Positions 1-6,636 of a DNA stretch of 6,636 bases are shown piece by piece. How positions within the stretch are numbered: the first letter of the stretch is position 1; the number at the start of each line of letters is the position of its first letter. The position numbers and the translations under genes were made by a program. The DNA comes from Candidatus Gastranaerophilales bacterium. Its GTDB lineage: Bacteria; Cyanobacteriota; Vampirovibrionia; Gastranaerophilales; Gastranaerophilaceae. The stretch lies in the NCBI GenBank assembly GCA_944323585.1, contig CALUTA010000082.1, forward strand, positions 1 to 6,636, given 5' to 3'. Under the pieces are notes generated by a model. The model searched no databases. It was not told where the DNA came from and saw only the letters and a list, made by a program, of their open reading frames with translations.

Positions 1-767
1 TGAGTGATATTTTCCGGTGGCTGTGCCCGTTTGTTGAAGCGCATTCCGATTTAAAAATTTCTCTTGATACGACAAATTTTGATGAGATGAAAAAAGCGTT
101 CAAATATATTAAAAATACCGGAGATGTTATTTTGAACAGCACTTCGGCGGATGAGCCGAAAATAACAATGATGACAGATCTTGCGCTTGAATACGATTGC
201 AGGCTTGTGGCCCTTACAATGTCGAAGGCTTCCGGCATTCCGTCAACATGCGACGGGCGTATGGAAACAGCATTTGAAATTTACGAAAAACTTTCAGATA
301 AAAATCTGGTTGAAAAAACATTTTTTGATCCGCTTGTTTTGCCCGTAACTTCCTGTCAGCCGCAGGCAAAAGAGGCGCTTGATACTTTGAAAACTCTTAA
401 AGAAGCTTTTGAAAATTCAGTTAAAACAATAATCGGTTTGTCAAATATTTCAAACGGAGCTCCGTCAAATTTGCGGCCGCTGCTGAATAGAGTTTATGCG
501 GTTCTGGCGTTCGGAGCAGGTATTGATGCAATTATTATGGATGGAGCGGACTGGGAATTAGTCAGAATTTTGAAAATGCTTCAATCGGGTGTGGCGGACA
601 GTGAAATCGATAAATTATATATTCGGCTTGCTGATATGATTAAAAATTTTTCGGATTTGGACGAAATTCAATATGATGCCGGCGATGATGAACAGGTGAA
701 GATTATTAAAGCATGCGAAGTTTTGCTGAATAAAAAAATATATTCTGACAGCTTTGCACAAGTTTAA
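1..767 (+). CDS. AcsE-like methyltetrahydrofolate:corrinoid methyltransferase (pterin-binding domain), 5' partial
   Basis: The likely role is moving the methyl group of methyltetrahydrofolate to a corrinoid protein in the cytoplasm. The frame is open from the left edge (first full codon at 3, 254 visible residues), so the ATG at 87 is internal. Compared from memory with Moorella AcsE (about 262 residues), some 50 N-terminal residues are missing. Visible family motifs, numbered from the codon at 3, are LDTTN with Asp22, ILNSTS with Asn45, FFDPLVLP with Asp109, GLSNISNG with Asn148, and the ending EVLLNKKIYSDSF. These match the Asp/Asn positions that hold the pterin in AcsE. About 40 extra residues (roughly 576-701) lie between the last TIM-barrel helices, where AcsE runs on directly. 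Dihydropteroate synthase and the MetH pterin domain share the fold, but GLSN and the C-terminal motif favour AcsE. The corrinoid partner is not in this window. The next gene starts 84 bp downstream with no clear terminator between. Confidence 0.82.
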   Translation, partial: SDIFRWLCPFVEAHSDLKISLDTTNFDEMKKAFKYIKNTGDVILNSTSADEPKITMMTDLALEYDCRLVALTMSKASGIPSTCDGRMETAFEIYEKLSDKNLVEKTFFDPLVLPVTSCQPQAKEALDTLKTLKEAFENSVKTIIGLSNISNGAPSNLRPLLNRVYAVLAFGAGIDAIIMDGADWELVRILKMLQSGVADSEIDKLYIRLADMIKNFSDLDEIQYDAGDDEQVKIIKACEVLLNKKIYSDSFAQV

Positions 768-839
768 ATTTTATGTTAATATATAGTTAAGAATACAAGC
801 ATTATATTAAAGAAAAGGGTTACGGTTATTATAAAAGTT

Positions 840-844
840 AGGAG
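840..844 (+). promoter_or_regulatory. Shine-Dalgarno AGGAG that selects an ATT start codon at 852
   Basis: AGGAG lies 7 bases before an in-frame ATT at 852-854, which is ideal spacing. It is 28 bases before the ATG at 873, too far to serve it. No purine-rich site is seen just before 873. The site therefore decides the start of the TPR gene. The rest of the 768-851 gap is AT-rich, with only weak -10-like boxes such as TATATT at 803-808 and TATAAA at 830-835. Confidence 0.7.
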
Positions 845-851
845 CACAAAA

Positions 852-2954
852 ATTAAAAAGCAATTATTAATTATGTCGGCAATCGCAGCACTGATGTTCA
901 GTCCTGTTTCGGCAGAAGCTTACATGTCACCGGAAGCGAATGCTTTATATCAGCAGGCATGCACTTTAGAGTATCAGCACAATTTTTCTGAGGCAATAGT
1001 AAAAATTCAGGAAGCCATAAGAATAGCAGGCGAGGATGCTCTGCTATATACAAAACTTGCAGGACTTCTGGCAGAAACCGACAGGTATGATGAAGCGATT
1101 GAAGCTTATAATACTGTTGTCAAACTTCGCCCTGATGACGCTTTTGTCTACATCAGTATCGGAAATATATATGAAAACCAATCAAAATATATTCAGGCAT
1201 TAGAGGCTTACAATCAGGCTCTTAAACTTTTCCCGCAGTACAAATATAACTATCTGAATATTGCAAATGTTGAATATCAGATGAATGATTACAATGCTGC
1301 AATTGAAAATTATACAAAATTTTTGGAAACGTATTCCAATCACAAAGAAGCAAGAGAAAGTCTTGCTAATGCTTATCTTGCCGCCAATAAACCCGACAAG
1401 GCTGTTGAAGAATACTCCAAATTATATGAGGCGGATCCTTCCAAGTTTAAATTTTATTCAAATTACGGACTGGCGCTGTTTCAGACAGAAAACTACGGAA
1501 AAGCCGTAGAGTTTTTGGAAAAAGCAATTGAGCAGGAACCTGACAGTCTGACTTCTCACATGAGTCTTGCGCTTTCTTATCAGGAACTCGGCAAAAATGA
1601 AGATGCTTTAAGACAATACGAAATCGTATTTAAACAGGCTCCGAATTTACACTCAATCAGATTTGATTATGCAAACCTTCTTGCTGATATGAATAAAAAC
1701 GGCGAGGCTGTTGCTCAATATAAAATATATGCCGAGCATTACCCCGAGGATGCAAGAGCCTACAAAAATCTCGGTATTGTTTATAAAAGGCTTAACGACT
1801 ATGACAATACTATTGCAAATTATGAGAAGGCACTTTCTATTGACGGTAAAGATATCGGGATTAAAAAAGAACTTGCCAATTGTTATCATATGAAAAAGGA
1901 TTATACGTCTGCGCTGAAATATTATGATGAAGTCTTAGAGGCAGAACCGGACAATTATGATATAAAAGTTAATAAGGCCATAGCTTTACATGCTCTAGAC
2001 AGATACGAAGATGCTATTGAGCTGTACAAAGAAATCACTGCACAAAAAGAAAATCCTATTGTTGAATCGAATTTAACAGATGCTTATGTCGCTCAGGGAA
2101 AAGTTGATTTGGATTTGAAGAATTACACAAAAGCTTCAGAAGAATTTGAACTTGCAATCTCAAGAGGAACAAAAGACGGTCTTGCTTATTACGGGCTTGC
2201 AAAATGTTATCGTGTAAGCGGTGCAAACGATAAAGTCGGTGAGTTATATGAAAAAGCAATAGAATTATCACCCGGACAAACTTTGTACAGTGATGAATAT
2301 GCCGCGTTTATTGCGGAAATGAATGCAGCAGCTTCAACAATGTCTGCAACAACCGCACCTGTTCAATCCGCAGAATCTCAAACGGTTACAACTCCTGTGA
2401 CCACACCCGCTGATGCGCCTGCTGAGAACGGCAAATTGCCCTCTATAAGTGTGGAAAATTCGGAAGAAAATGTTGTTACAATTGCAAATGTTGACCGCAG
2501 TAAAGATTTAATCGCCAAGGGTGATGCAAATTACAAAAAAGACGATTATGATGCCGCAATTGATAACTACAAAGAGGCTTTAAAAGTAAATCCAAATGAC
2601 GAAGTTACTCTTTTGAAGCTTGGCAATATCTATAAACTCAAAGATGACAACAGCAAAGCTCTTGATTATTACAAAAAGTCAATTGTTGTAAATCCTGATT
2701 ATACTGACGGGTGGTTCAATCTCGGGTTGGTCTATGCAAATGACAACAATATTTCAAAAAGTAAAGAATGTTTTGAAAAGGTTATTTCATTTGATCCGGA
2801 GTACGCTTATGCTTATTATGCTCTTGCTATTGCTTTTGAGGGCGAAGATAATAAAGATGAAGCCGTTAAAAACTATAATTTGTTCCTGAAATACAATAAG
2901 GATGCAAATATGGTTAAAGTTGTGGAAGACAGAATTAATAATCTTCAAAAATAG
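852..2954 (+). CDS. Exported tetratricopeptide-repeat protein, about 17 TPRs, probable ATT start
   Basis: This is a secreted solenoid protein that probably acts as a protein-binding scaffold in the envelope; its partners are unknown. Starting at ATT 852 gives 700 residues and a textbook signal peptide: basic MKKQ, hydrophobic core LLIMSAIAALMF, then PVSAEA with cleavage expected after AEA at residue 23. Starting at ATG 873 gives 693 residues, removes the basic n-region and has no ribosome binding site. Numbered from M873, about 13 TPRs span residues 23-470. They show the 34-residue spacing and helix pattern, for example YDEAIEAYNTVVKLRPDD and YGKAVEFLEKAIEQEPDS. The unit near 396-435 is irregular. 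Residues 484-540 are a Thr/Ala/Pro/Ser-rich linker, probably flexible. Four more TPRs follow at about 544-680, and the protein ends at LQK. There is no membrane anchor or enzymatic domain. A lipoprotein gene follows after 40 bp, likely in the same operon. Confidence 0.88.
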   Translation: MKKQLLIMSAIAALMFSPVSAEAYMSPEANALYQQACTLEYQHNFSEAIVKIQEAIRIAGEDALLYTKLAGLLAETDRYDEAIEAYNTVVKLRPDDAFVYISIGNIYENQSKYIQALEAYNQALKLFPQYKYNYLNIANVEYQMNDYNAAIENYTKFLETYSNHKEARESLANAYLAANKPDKAVEEYSKLYEADPSKFKFYSNYGLALFQTENYGKAVEFLEKAIEQEPDSLTSHMSLALSYQELGKNEDALRQYEIVFKQAPNLHSIRFDYANLLADMNKNGEAVAQYKIYAEHYPEDARAYKNLGIVYKRLNDYDNTIANYEKALSIDGKDIGIKKELANCYHMKKDYTSALKYYDEVLEAEPDNYDIKVNKAIALHALDRYEDAIELYKEITAQKENPIVESNLTDAYVAQGKVDLDLKNYTKASEEFELAISRGTKDGLAYYGLAKCYRVSGANDKVGELYEKAIELSPGQTLYSDEYAAFIAEMNAAASTMSATTAPVQSAESQTVTTPVTTPADAPAENGKLPSISVENSEENVVTIANVDRSKDLIAKGDANYKKDDYDAAIDNYKEALKVNPNDEVTLLKLGNIYKLKDDNSKALDYYKKSIVVNPDYTDGWFNLGLVYANDNNISKSKECFEKVISFDPEYAYAYYALAIAFEGEDNKDEAVKNYNLFLKYNKDANMVKVVEDRINNLQK

Positions 2955-2994
2955 AAATATTTAAAATTAAAACCGGATATATCGGAAAATTCTT

Positions 2995-3402
2995 ATGAAA
3001 AAGATTTTTTTATTACTCAGCATATTTTTTGTAATGCTTTTTACATCCGCATGCGATTCGGAAAAGCCTGGGATTTTATTCAACAAATATCCGATAACTG
3101 AAGATACAGTAATGGGTTATGAACAGGTTTTTGAACGAGGTACAAGAATTTATTATCTTGTTGTAATGCCTAAAAAAATCCACTCAAGATATATGTACAT
3201 GCAGATTATCAAAAAAGACAACGATTACGGACGTCTGGGATACAAAGTTTATTACGGCAAAGATATCAGATTGAAAGATGAACAGGTTTATTATTATGAT
3301 GATTATATCGTGATAAACCAGTCAGGCGCCTATGTTATGCAGATATTTTCAAGGGATAATCCGCAGAAGGTTCTGACTATGAATGAGTTCTGGGTTAAGT
3401 AA
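2995..3402 (+). CDS. Small predicted lipoprotein, function unknown
   Basis: This 135-residue protein starts with MKK, a hydrophobic stretch at residues 4-16, and FTSAC with Cys20. That fits the permissive lipobox pattern, although -3 is Thr, not the usual Leu. Signal peptidase II cleavage and lipidation at Cys20 are expected. Asp21 follows the Cys; in enterobacteria Asp at +2 keeps lipoproteins in the inner membrane, but whether that rule holds here is unknown. The mature part, about 115 residues, is rich in Tyr and in alternating hydrophobic/polar stretches (IYYLVVMP, YMYMQIIKK, YVMQIFSR), which suggests a small beta-sandwich. I do not recognise a family. The start codon has a weak GGA site 8 bases upstream. 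It sits 40 bp after the TPR gene with no terminator between, so the two are probably co-transcribed and may act together in the envelope; that is inference. Confidence 0.8.
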   Translation: MKKIFLLLSIFFVMLFTSACDSEKPGILFNKYPITEDTVMGYEQVFERGTRIYYLVVMPKKIHSRYMYMQIIKKDNDYGRLGYKVYYGKDIRLKDEQVYYYDDYIVINQSGAYVMQIFSRDNPQKVLTMNEFWVK

Positions 3403-3406
3403 GGAT

Positions 3407-4888
3407 TTATTGTTCCCGATTTTTCATAGTAATATATTCTTTGCGGTTAATTAGATCTTTAGTTATAGCGAACTGCTTTCTAAGATTTGCAAGTTTTGGG
3501 GTTGCGGATTTATCTTTTATATTCAGCTGTATTTCTGTCGGGAAAAATCTTGCATAATCCATGTGATAAACTCTGCCGTCAGTGTCGATAAGCTTCATAG
3601 CAAGATATTTGTGATACCTTCCGTTTTGCTGCAAATCCTCAAACATAATTTTAGAAGTTTCTGTGTGATCCTGCATCGGGGCTTTTATGTTGAAATCTTT
3701 CATAAACTGCTTCATTCTGCCGGAGGAATTTAGAGAGCAGTCAAAACCATTCATTTTATCTGCCATTAAATTAGTAAAACTTTTGATATCTTTTTCATTT
3801 TTTACGTATTTCTGCGCACCGTTTAAATCTGCGCTGTAAAGGTATTCAAGGTTTTCCAGAACATTTTCTCTCAACCAGACCATTGCAGGGATATCAAAAT
3901 ATTTGGCATTCCGCGCATCAAAGCCAAAGCATCTTGTCATTACGTTAAATTTTTCATTCTTCGCAAGCGGAGTAAATGTAAATAAAGCATTAGCAATCCT
4001 GCCGGTGAATTTGTCTTTCAGCCGGAGATATTTTTCACTGTCGCCGGATTTAAGCGCCTTTACACCTGCAACATATGAGGCATTGAAACAGTTGAAAGAG
4101 AGATTAAAAGCATTAAGTTTGTCCATATTTTCAGGTTTTGCAAAATATTGCGCATATTTTTCTGCTCTTTCCTGAAGCTTTTTGTTGTCAGGATTCCAGC
4201 CGGAGGTGTCAAAAACAGTCTTTCGGCCGAGTGACCCGTGCAATTCATTCGTAAGGTCGATAAAATCGTGAAGTCTGCCTTTTTTATCTTTGACTGCAAT
4301 ATCCATGCAGTCTGAATCATAAAAAAGTTCTGTTGATCTGTAAATGAGAGTATCTTCACCTTTAGTCATGTTTTCTCCGAAAAGCGGAAGGTTTCCCAGC
4401 CTTTTGCGAAGAGTTTTGAATCCGTCTGTAATCAGTTTAAAATCTTCCCACGACATTTCTCTTTTAGATGGTTTTGCATCAGCATAACAGTATCCGCACA
4501 TATTTTTGCAGCCTCTTTTTACCGCAATTACATGCAGATTTTCACTCAAATACTGAATATCTTTCATTGACAACCCTTTGAAAACTTTAATTCCGTATTG
4601 CAAGCCCTCCATGTATTCCATACTCAGATTTCTAAAAATCGGCATCTGATTTTCGGGAAGTCTGTCGAGTTCTTTGGTTACTGCTGAAACGTATGATTTT
4701 ACCTTTAGAAATTTAACATAATCGCTCAAGGGTTTTAGTGGATTGCCTGTAAATGCCGGCAAAACACCTGCTTTGCCGGCTGCTTGCGTGTCTAAAAGGT
4801 GTGACGGTGCGGAAATTCGCCGGACAACGTTAGTTTCCTGGCGAGTTAGCAAGATATTTTTTTGATAGTAATTTGAAGCGATTTGCAT
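3407..4888 (-). CDS. Radical SAM protein of unknown function
   Basis: This 493-residue protein carries the radical SAM signature CKNMCGYC (CX3CX2C; Cys127, Cys131, Cys134) with the usual aromatic residue before the last Cys. The three Cys should bind a 4Fe-4S cluster that cleaves S-adenosylmethionine. The other Cys (194, 267, 320, 384) are scattered, so I see no SPASM or second-cluster motif. Later segments such as FYDSDCMDIAV, TVFDTSGWNP and FNLSFNCFNAS probably form the following strands of the partial barrel. A clear GGE motif is not visible. About 110 residues precede the cluster; they include VLPAFTGNPLKP, have no signal peptide, and have no function I can assign. The C-terminal 90 residues are not a recognised domain. 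The ATG at 4888 is supported by an in-frame stop 9 bases upstream, though no good ribosome binding site is seen. No peptide precursor or partner enzyme is adjacent, so the substrate cannot be guessed. Expected to be cytoplasmic. Confidence 0.85.
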   Translation of the reverse strand: MQIASNYYQKNILLTRQETNVVRRISAPSHLLDTQAAGKAGVLPAFTGNPLKPLSDYVKFLKVKSYVSAVTKELDRLPENQMPIFRNLSMEYMEGLQYGIKVFKGLSMKDIQYLSENLHVIAVKRGCKNMCGYCYADAKPSKREMSWEDFKLITDGFKTLRKRLGNLPLFGENMTKGEDTLIYRSTELFYDSDCMDIAVKDKKGRLHDFIDLTNELHGSLGRKTVFDTSGWNPDNKKLQERAEKYAQYFAKPENMDKLNAFNLSFNCFNASYVAGVKALKSGDSEKYLRLKDKFTGRIANALFTFTPLAKNEKFNVMTRCFGFDARNAKYFDIPAMVWLRENVLENLEYLYSADLNGAQKYVKNEKDIKSFTNLMADKMNGFDCSLNSSGRMKQFMKDFNIKAPMQDHTETSKIMFEDLQQNGRYHKYLAMKLIDTDGRVYHMDYARFFPTEIQLNIKDKSATPKLANLRKQFAITKDLINRKEYITMKNREQ

Positions 4889-4937
4889 ATACAGTCATAA
4901 AAATCAAAAATAATTTTTTTTGTTGCAGGTGGTTGTA

Positions 4938-4946
4938 ATTGTAACA
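4938..4946 (-). promoter_or_regulatory. Possible extended -10 promoter of the radical SAM gene
   Basis: On the minus strand TGTTACAAT reads as an extended -10 (TGn plus TACAAT, one change from TATAAT), about 50 bases upstream of the ATG at 4888. The -35 position, around 4961-4966, reads ATTTAT and is a poor match. The call rests only on the extended -10 and on the gene needing its own promoter after the gyrA terminator. Confidence 0.3.
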
Positions 4947-5010
4947 AAATGTAAATTGCTATAAATAAAAGCAGTTTTTTACGCAATTATCCCTTTGCAT
5001 ACAGAACAGT

Positions 5011-5074
5011 TATTAGATTCTTCGCCATATTGTCTCAACACCAGAAGAATCTGATATAAAGGCTCAGAATGGCA
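5011..5074. repeat. Imperfect palindromic intergenic element, candidate dispersed repeat
   Basis: The arms AGATTCTTC (5015-5023) and GAAGAATCT (5044-5052) are perfect inverted repeats around a 20-base loop. The stem extends outward to 5011/5056 with one T-G wobble, giving 13 pairs. A second pairing is possible: GCCAT at 5024-5028 with ATGGC at 5069-5073. The mix of GATTCTTCGCC and GGCTCAGAATGGC resembles small palindromic repeats dispersed between genes in many bacteria. There is no T-run after the stem, so it is not an obvious terminator. Only one copy lies in this window, so repeat status is inferred. Confidence 0.45.
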
Positions 5075-5112
5075 AATTTATTTTTGTATATCAAGGGAGA
5101 ATTGTTTTTTTT

Positions 5113-5158
5113 AATAAAACAAACGGACGGACTTTATGCAAAGTCCGTCCGCTTTTTT
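5113..5158 (-). terminator. Rho-independent terminator of gyrA, possibly bidirectional
   Basis: CGGACGGACTTT (5124-5135) and AAAGTCCGTCCG (5140-5151) form a perfect 12-bp stem with a 4-base loop. It lies about 19 bases past the gyrA stop at 5170-5172. On the minus strand the stem is followed by TTTGTTTTATT, a slightly interrupted U-tract. On the plus strand it is followed by C and six T, so it could also stop transcription from the left. It separates gyrA from the radical SAM gene. Confidence 0.9.
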
Positions 5159-5169
5159 GAATTAAGATT

Positions 5170-6636
5170 TTATTCTTGAGTATTGTCTTCTCCGAGAAGT
5201 TTGGTCTGGGCGACGTTCATATCACCGGAGGAGTTTGATTGTTCGCCGGAAACAATAGTATCATCCTCATCCGGATTCAGAATTTTATTAACCGAAACAA
5301 CCGTATCATTTTCGGTGAGGTTTTGAGCACGGACACCTGTTGCGGGTCTACCCTGACAGCTTATTGAACCTGCGTTGAGTCTTGTTACAACTCCGTTTGC
5401 AGTCACCATCATAATATCGTCGGATTCTTTAACGATTGTGAGGGCAACAAGTCTTGATTTCGGTGATTTGAACTTGGTTGCAATCAATCCTAAACCGCCT
5501 CTGTTCTGGCTTCTGAATTCTGAGAGTTTTGTACGTTTTCCGAATCCGTCGGAAGTTACAACAAGAAGATCTGCGTCGTAGTTTCTCGGAACTATGTCAC
5601 AGCCGACAATTGTGTCGCCGGAGCGGAGTTTCATAGATGTTACCCCTCTTGCGCTTCTGCCAAGCGGTCTTAAATCTTCAATCGGGAATCTGATTGCCAT
5701 ACCGCAGGAAGTTCCGATAATAATTTCATCATGTGCGGTTGCAAGTTTAACCCAGCAGAGTTCATCACCTTCTTCAAGCCCGATTGCAATAATACCGTTG
5801 CGGCGGATATTAGAGAAGTTGTCAAGTTCTATACGTTTGATGTAGCCTTTGCGTGTCAGCATAATCAGGTTCAAATCATGTGAGAATGTGCTGACCGGAA
5901 CAACTGCCGTAATTGTTTCATTCTGCTCTATCGGTAGAACATTCACAATCGGCAGACCTTTTGCCTGACGTCCGCCTTCCGGGAAGTCGTAAACATTCAG
6001 ACTGTAAACAGTTCCTTTAGATGAGAAGAACAGAACTTTATCATGCATCATTGCGGTGAAGAAGTGCTGAATATCGTCATCTTCTTTTGTTTTAATTCCT
6101 GATTTGCCTCTTGTTGCACGGTTCTGACGCTCAAATGTGTCAAGCGAAATACGTTTCAGATACCCCTGATGAGTAATAAATACTGCCATCGGAGTGTTCG
6201 GGGTCAGATCTTCAATTGTCACTTCGCCCTGCTCCGGAAGTATCTGGGTTTTTCTGTCATCGCCGTATTTTTCTTTGTCTTCAAGAAGTTCTTCTTTAAT
6301 GATGTCAAGAATTTTTTGACGGCTTGCAAGAATGTCTTCGTATTCAGCAATTTTCTTAACTAATTCGTCATATTCGGCTTTAACTTTATCCTGTTCCAAT
6401 CCTGTCAATCTTCTTAATTGCATTTCAAGGATTGCATTTGCCTGATCGGCATCAAGCCCGAATCTGCTCATTAAGCCGTTTCTTGCATCATCTGTTGTTT
6501 TAGAATTTTTGATTAATTCAATAACTTCGTCAATAGAACCCAGCGCTATAATCAAACCTGCCAAAATATGCGCTCTGACTTTTGCTTTTTTGAGGAAGAA
6601 GATAGTTCTTCTTGTAACGATTTCAACCCTGTGTTC
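5170..6636 (-). CDS. gyrA: DNA gyrase subunit A, C-terminal part (5' partial)
   Basis: GyrA and GyrB form the ATP-driven type II topoisomerase that adds negative supercoils. The 488 visible residues run from EHRVEIVTRRTIFFLKKAK, equal to about residue 365 of E. coli GyrA, to the stop; the catalytic Tyr and the quinolone region are beyond the right edge. The frame is open to 6636, so a TTG at 6564 is internal. First comes the end of the breakage-reunion domain with its coiled-coil/dimer region (ILEMQLRRLTGLEQDKVKAE). Then come six beta-pinwheel blades, marked by GYLKRISLDTF, GTVYSLNVYDF, GYIKRIELDNF, GMAIRFPIEDL, GFGKRTKLSEF and GVVTRLNAGSI. The GyrA-box region is QNRATRGKSG (6097-6126), which supports GyrA over ParC. 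The last 35 or so residues form an acidic, Ser/Asn-rich tail, as in many GyrA proteins. The wording around the box resembles cyanobacterial GyrA. A terminator follows the stop. Confidence 0.97.
   Translation of the reverse strand, partial: EHRVEIVTRRTIFFLKKAKVRAHILAGLIIALGSIDEVIELIKNSKTTDDARNGLMSRFGLDADQANAILEMQLRRLTGLEQDKVKAEYDELVKKIAEYEDILASRQKILDIIKEELLEDKEKYGDDRKTQILPEQGEVTIEDLTPNTPMAVFITHQGYLKRISLDTFERQNRATRGKSGIKTKEDDDIQHFFTAMMHDKVLFFSSKGTVYSLNVYDFPEGGRQAKGLPIVNVLPIEQNETITAVVPVSTFSHDLNLIMLTRKGYIKRIELDNFSNIRRNGIIAIGLEEGDELCWVKLATAHDEIIIGTSCGMAIRFPIEDLRPLGRSARGVTSMKLRSGDTIVGCDIVPRNYDADLLVVTSDGFGKRTKLSEFRSQNRGGLGLIATKFKSPKSRLVALTIVKESDDIMMVTANGVVTRLNAGSISCQGRPATGVRAQNLTENDTVVSVNKILNPDEDDTIVSGEQSNSSGDMNVAQTKLLGEDNTQE

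Noticed and set aside
87..89. ATG at 87 as the start of the methyltransferase gene
   Set aside because: The frame stays open to the left edge, and the codons before it encode the conserved LDTTN strand with the pterin-binding Asp.
776..835. Promoter boxes before the TPR gene (TATATT at 803-808, TATAAA at 830-835)
   Set aside because: No -35 match at suitable spacing, and the second box would place the transcript start on the ribosome binding site; AT-rich DNA gives such boxes by chance.
1653..1889. Minus-strand ORF inside the TPR gene, and similar ORFs at 2056-2271 and plus-strand 3903-4175, 5375-5581, 5594-5845
   Set aside because: All are antisense or out-of-frame shadows of well-supported genes, with no ribosome binding sites or recognisable domains.
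4987..5028. 13-codon minus-strand ORF (MAKNLITVLYAKG) upstream of the radical SAM gene, considered as a peptide substrate or leader
   Set aside because: There is no ribosome binding site, it starts inside the palindrome arm, and it has no core-peptide features.
5069..5179. 36-codon plus-strand ORF (MANLFLYIKGEL...) with a weak AAAGG upstream
   Set aside because: It runs through the palindromic element, the terminator hairpin and into the 3' end of gyrA; the composition looks like translated non-coding DNA.
6562..6564. TTG at 6564 as the start of gyrA
   Set aside because: The frame continues to 6636 with conserved GyrA sequence (VTRRTIFFLKKAKVRAHI), so this is an internal Leu codon.

Overview
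This window is AT-rich bacterial chromosome with five protein genes, two of them cut by the window edges. The best lineage clue is the GyrA C-terminal part at the right end. Its GyrA-box region (RATRGKSG) and the blades after it recall cyanobacterial GyrA from memory. Low GC, a secreted many-TPR protein and a radical SAM protein of unknown family fit a non-photosynthetic cyanobacterial relative (Vampirovibrionia/'Melainabacteria', perhaps gut Gastranaerophilales). That placement is an inference from remembered sequence, not from a search.

Layout, left to right. (1) Positions 1-767 (+): 3' part of a pterin-binding methyltransferase resembling AcsE, the methyltetrahydrofolate:corrinoid/iron-sulfur protein methyltransferase. 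It has an extra segment of about 40 residues near its C-terminus. (2) 852-2954 (+): a large exported TPR protein, about 13 repeats, a Thr/Ala/Pro/Ser linker, then 4 more repeats. Its signal peptide and ribosome binding site only make sense if translation starts at a rare ATT codon at 852, not at the first ATG at 873. (3) 2995-3402 (+): a small predicted lipoprotein 40 bp downstream, probably co-transcribed. (4) 3407-4888 (-): a radical SAM enzyme of unknown function, convergent with the lipoprotein gene, with 4 bp between stop codons. (5) 4889-5169: an intergenic stretch with a possible minus-strand promoter, an imperfect palindrome that looks like a dispersed repeat, and a strong terminator hairpin. 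(6) 5170-6636 (-): the C-terminal part of gyrA, ending just before that terminator.

How the genes relate. The TPR protein and lipoprotein form a plausible envelope pair: one exported scaffold, one membrane-anchored small protein. The methyltransferase lies upstream on the same strand, but nothing ties it functionally to them. The radical SAM gene appears monocistronic, and gyrA is a separate transcription unit. No mobile element, CRISPR array, tRNA or rRNA was seen. The points most worth following are the ATT start, the AcsE-like protein with its insertion, the unassigned radical SAM family, and the palindromic intergenic element.
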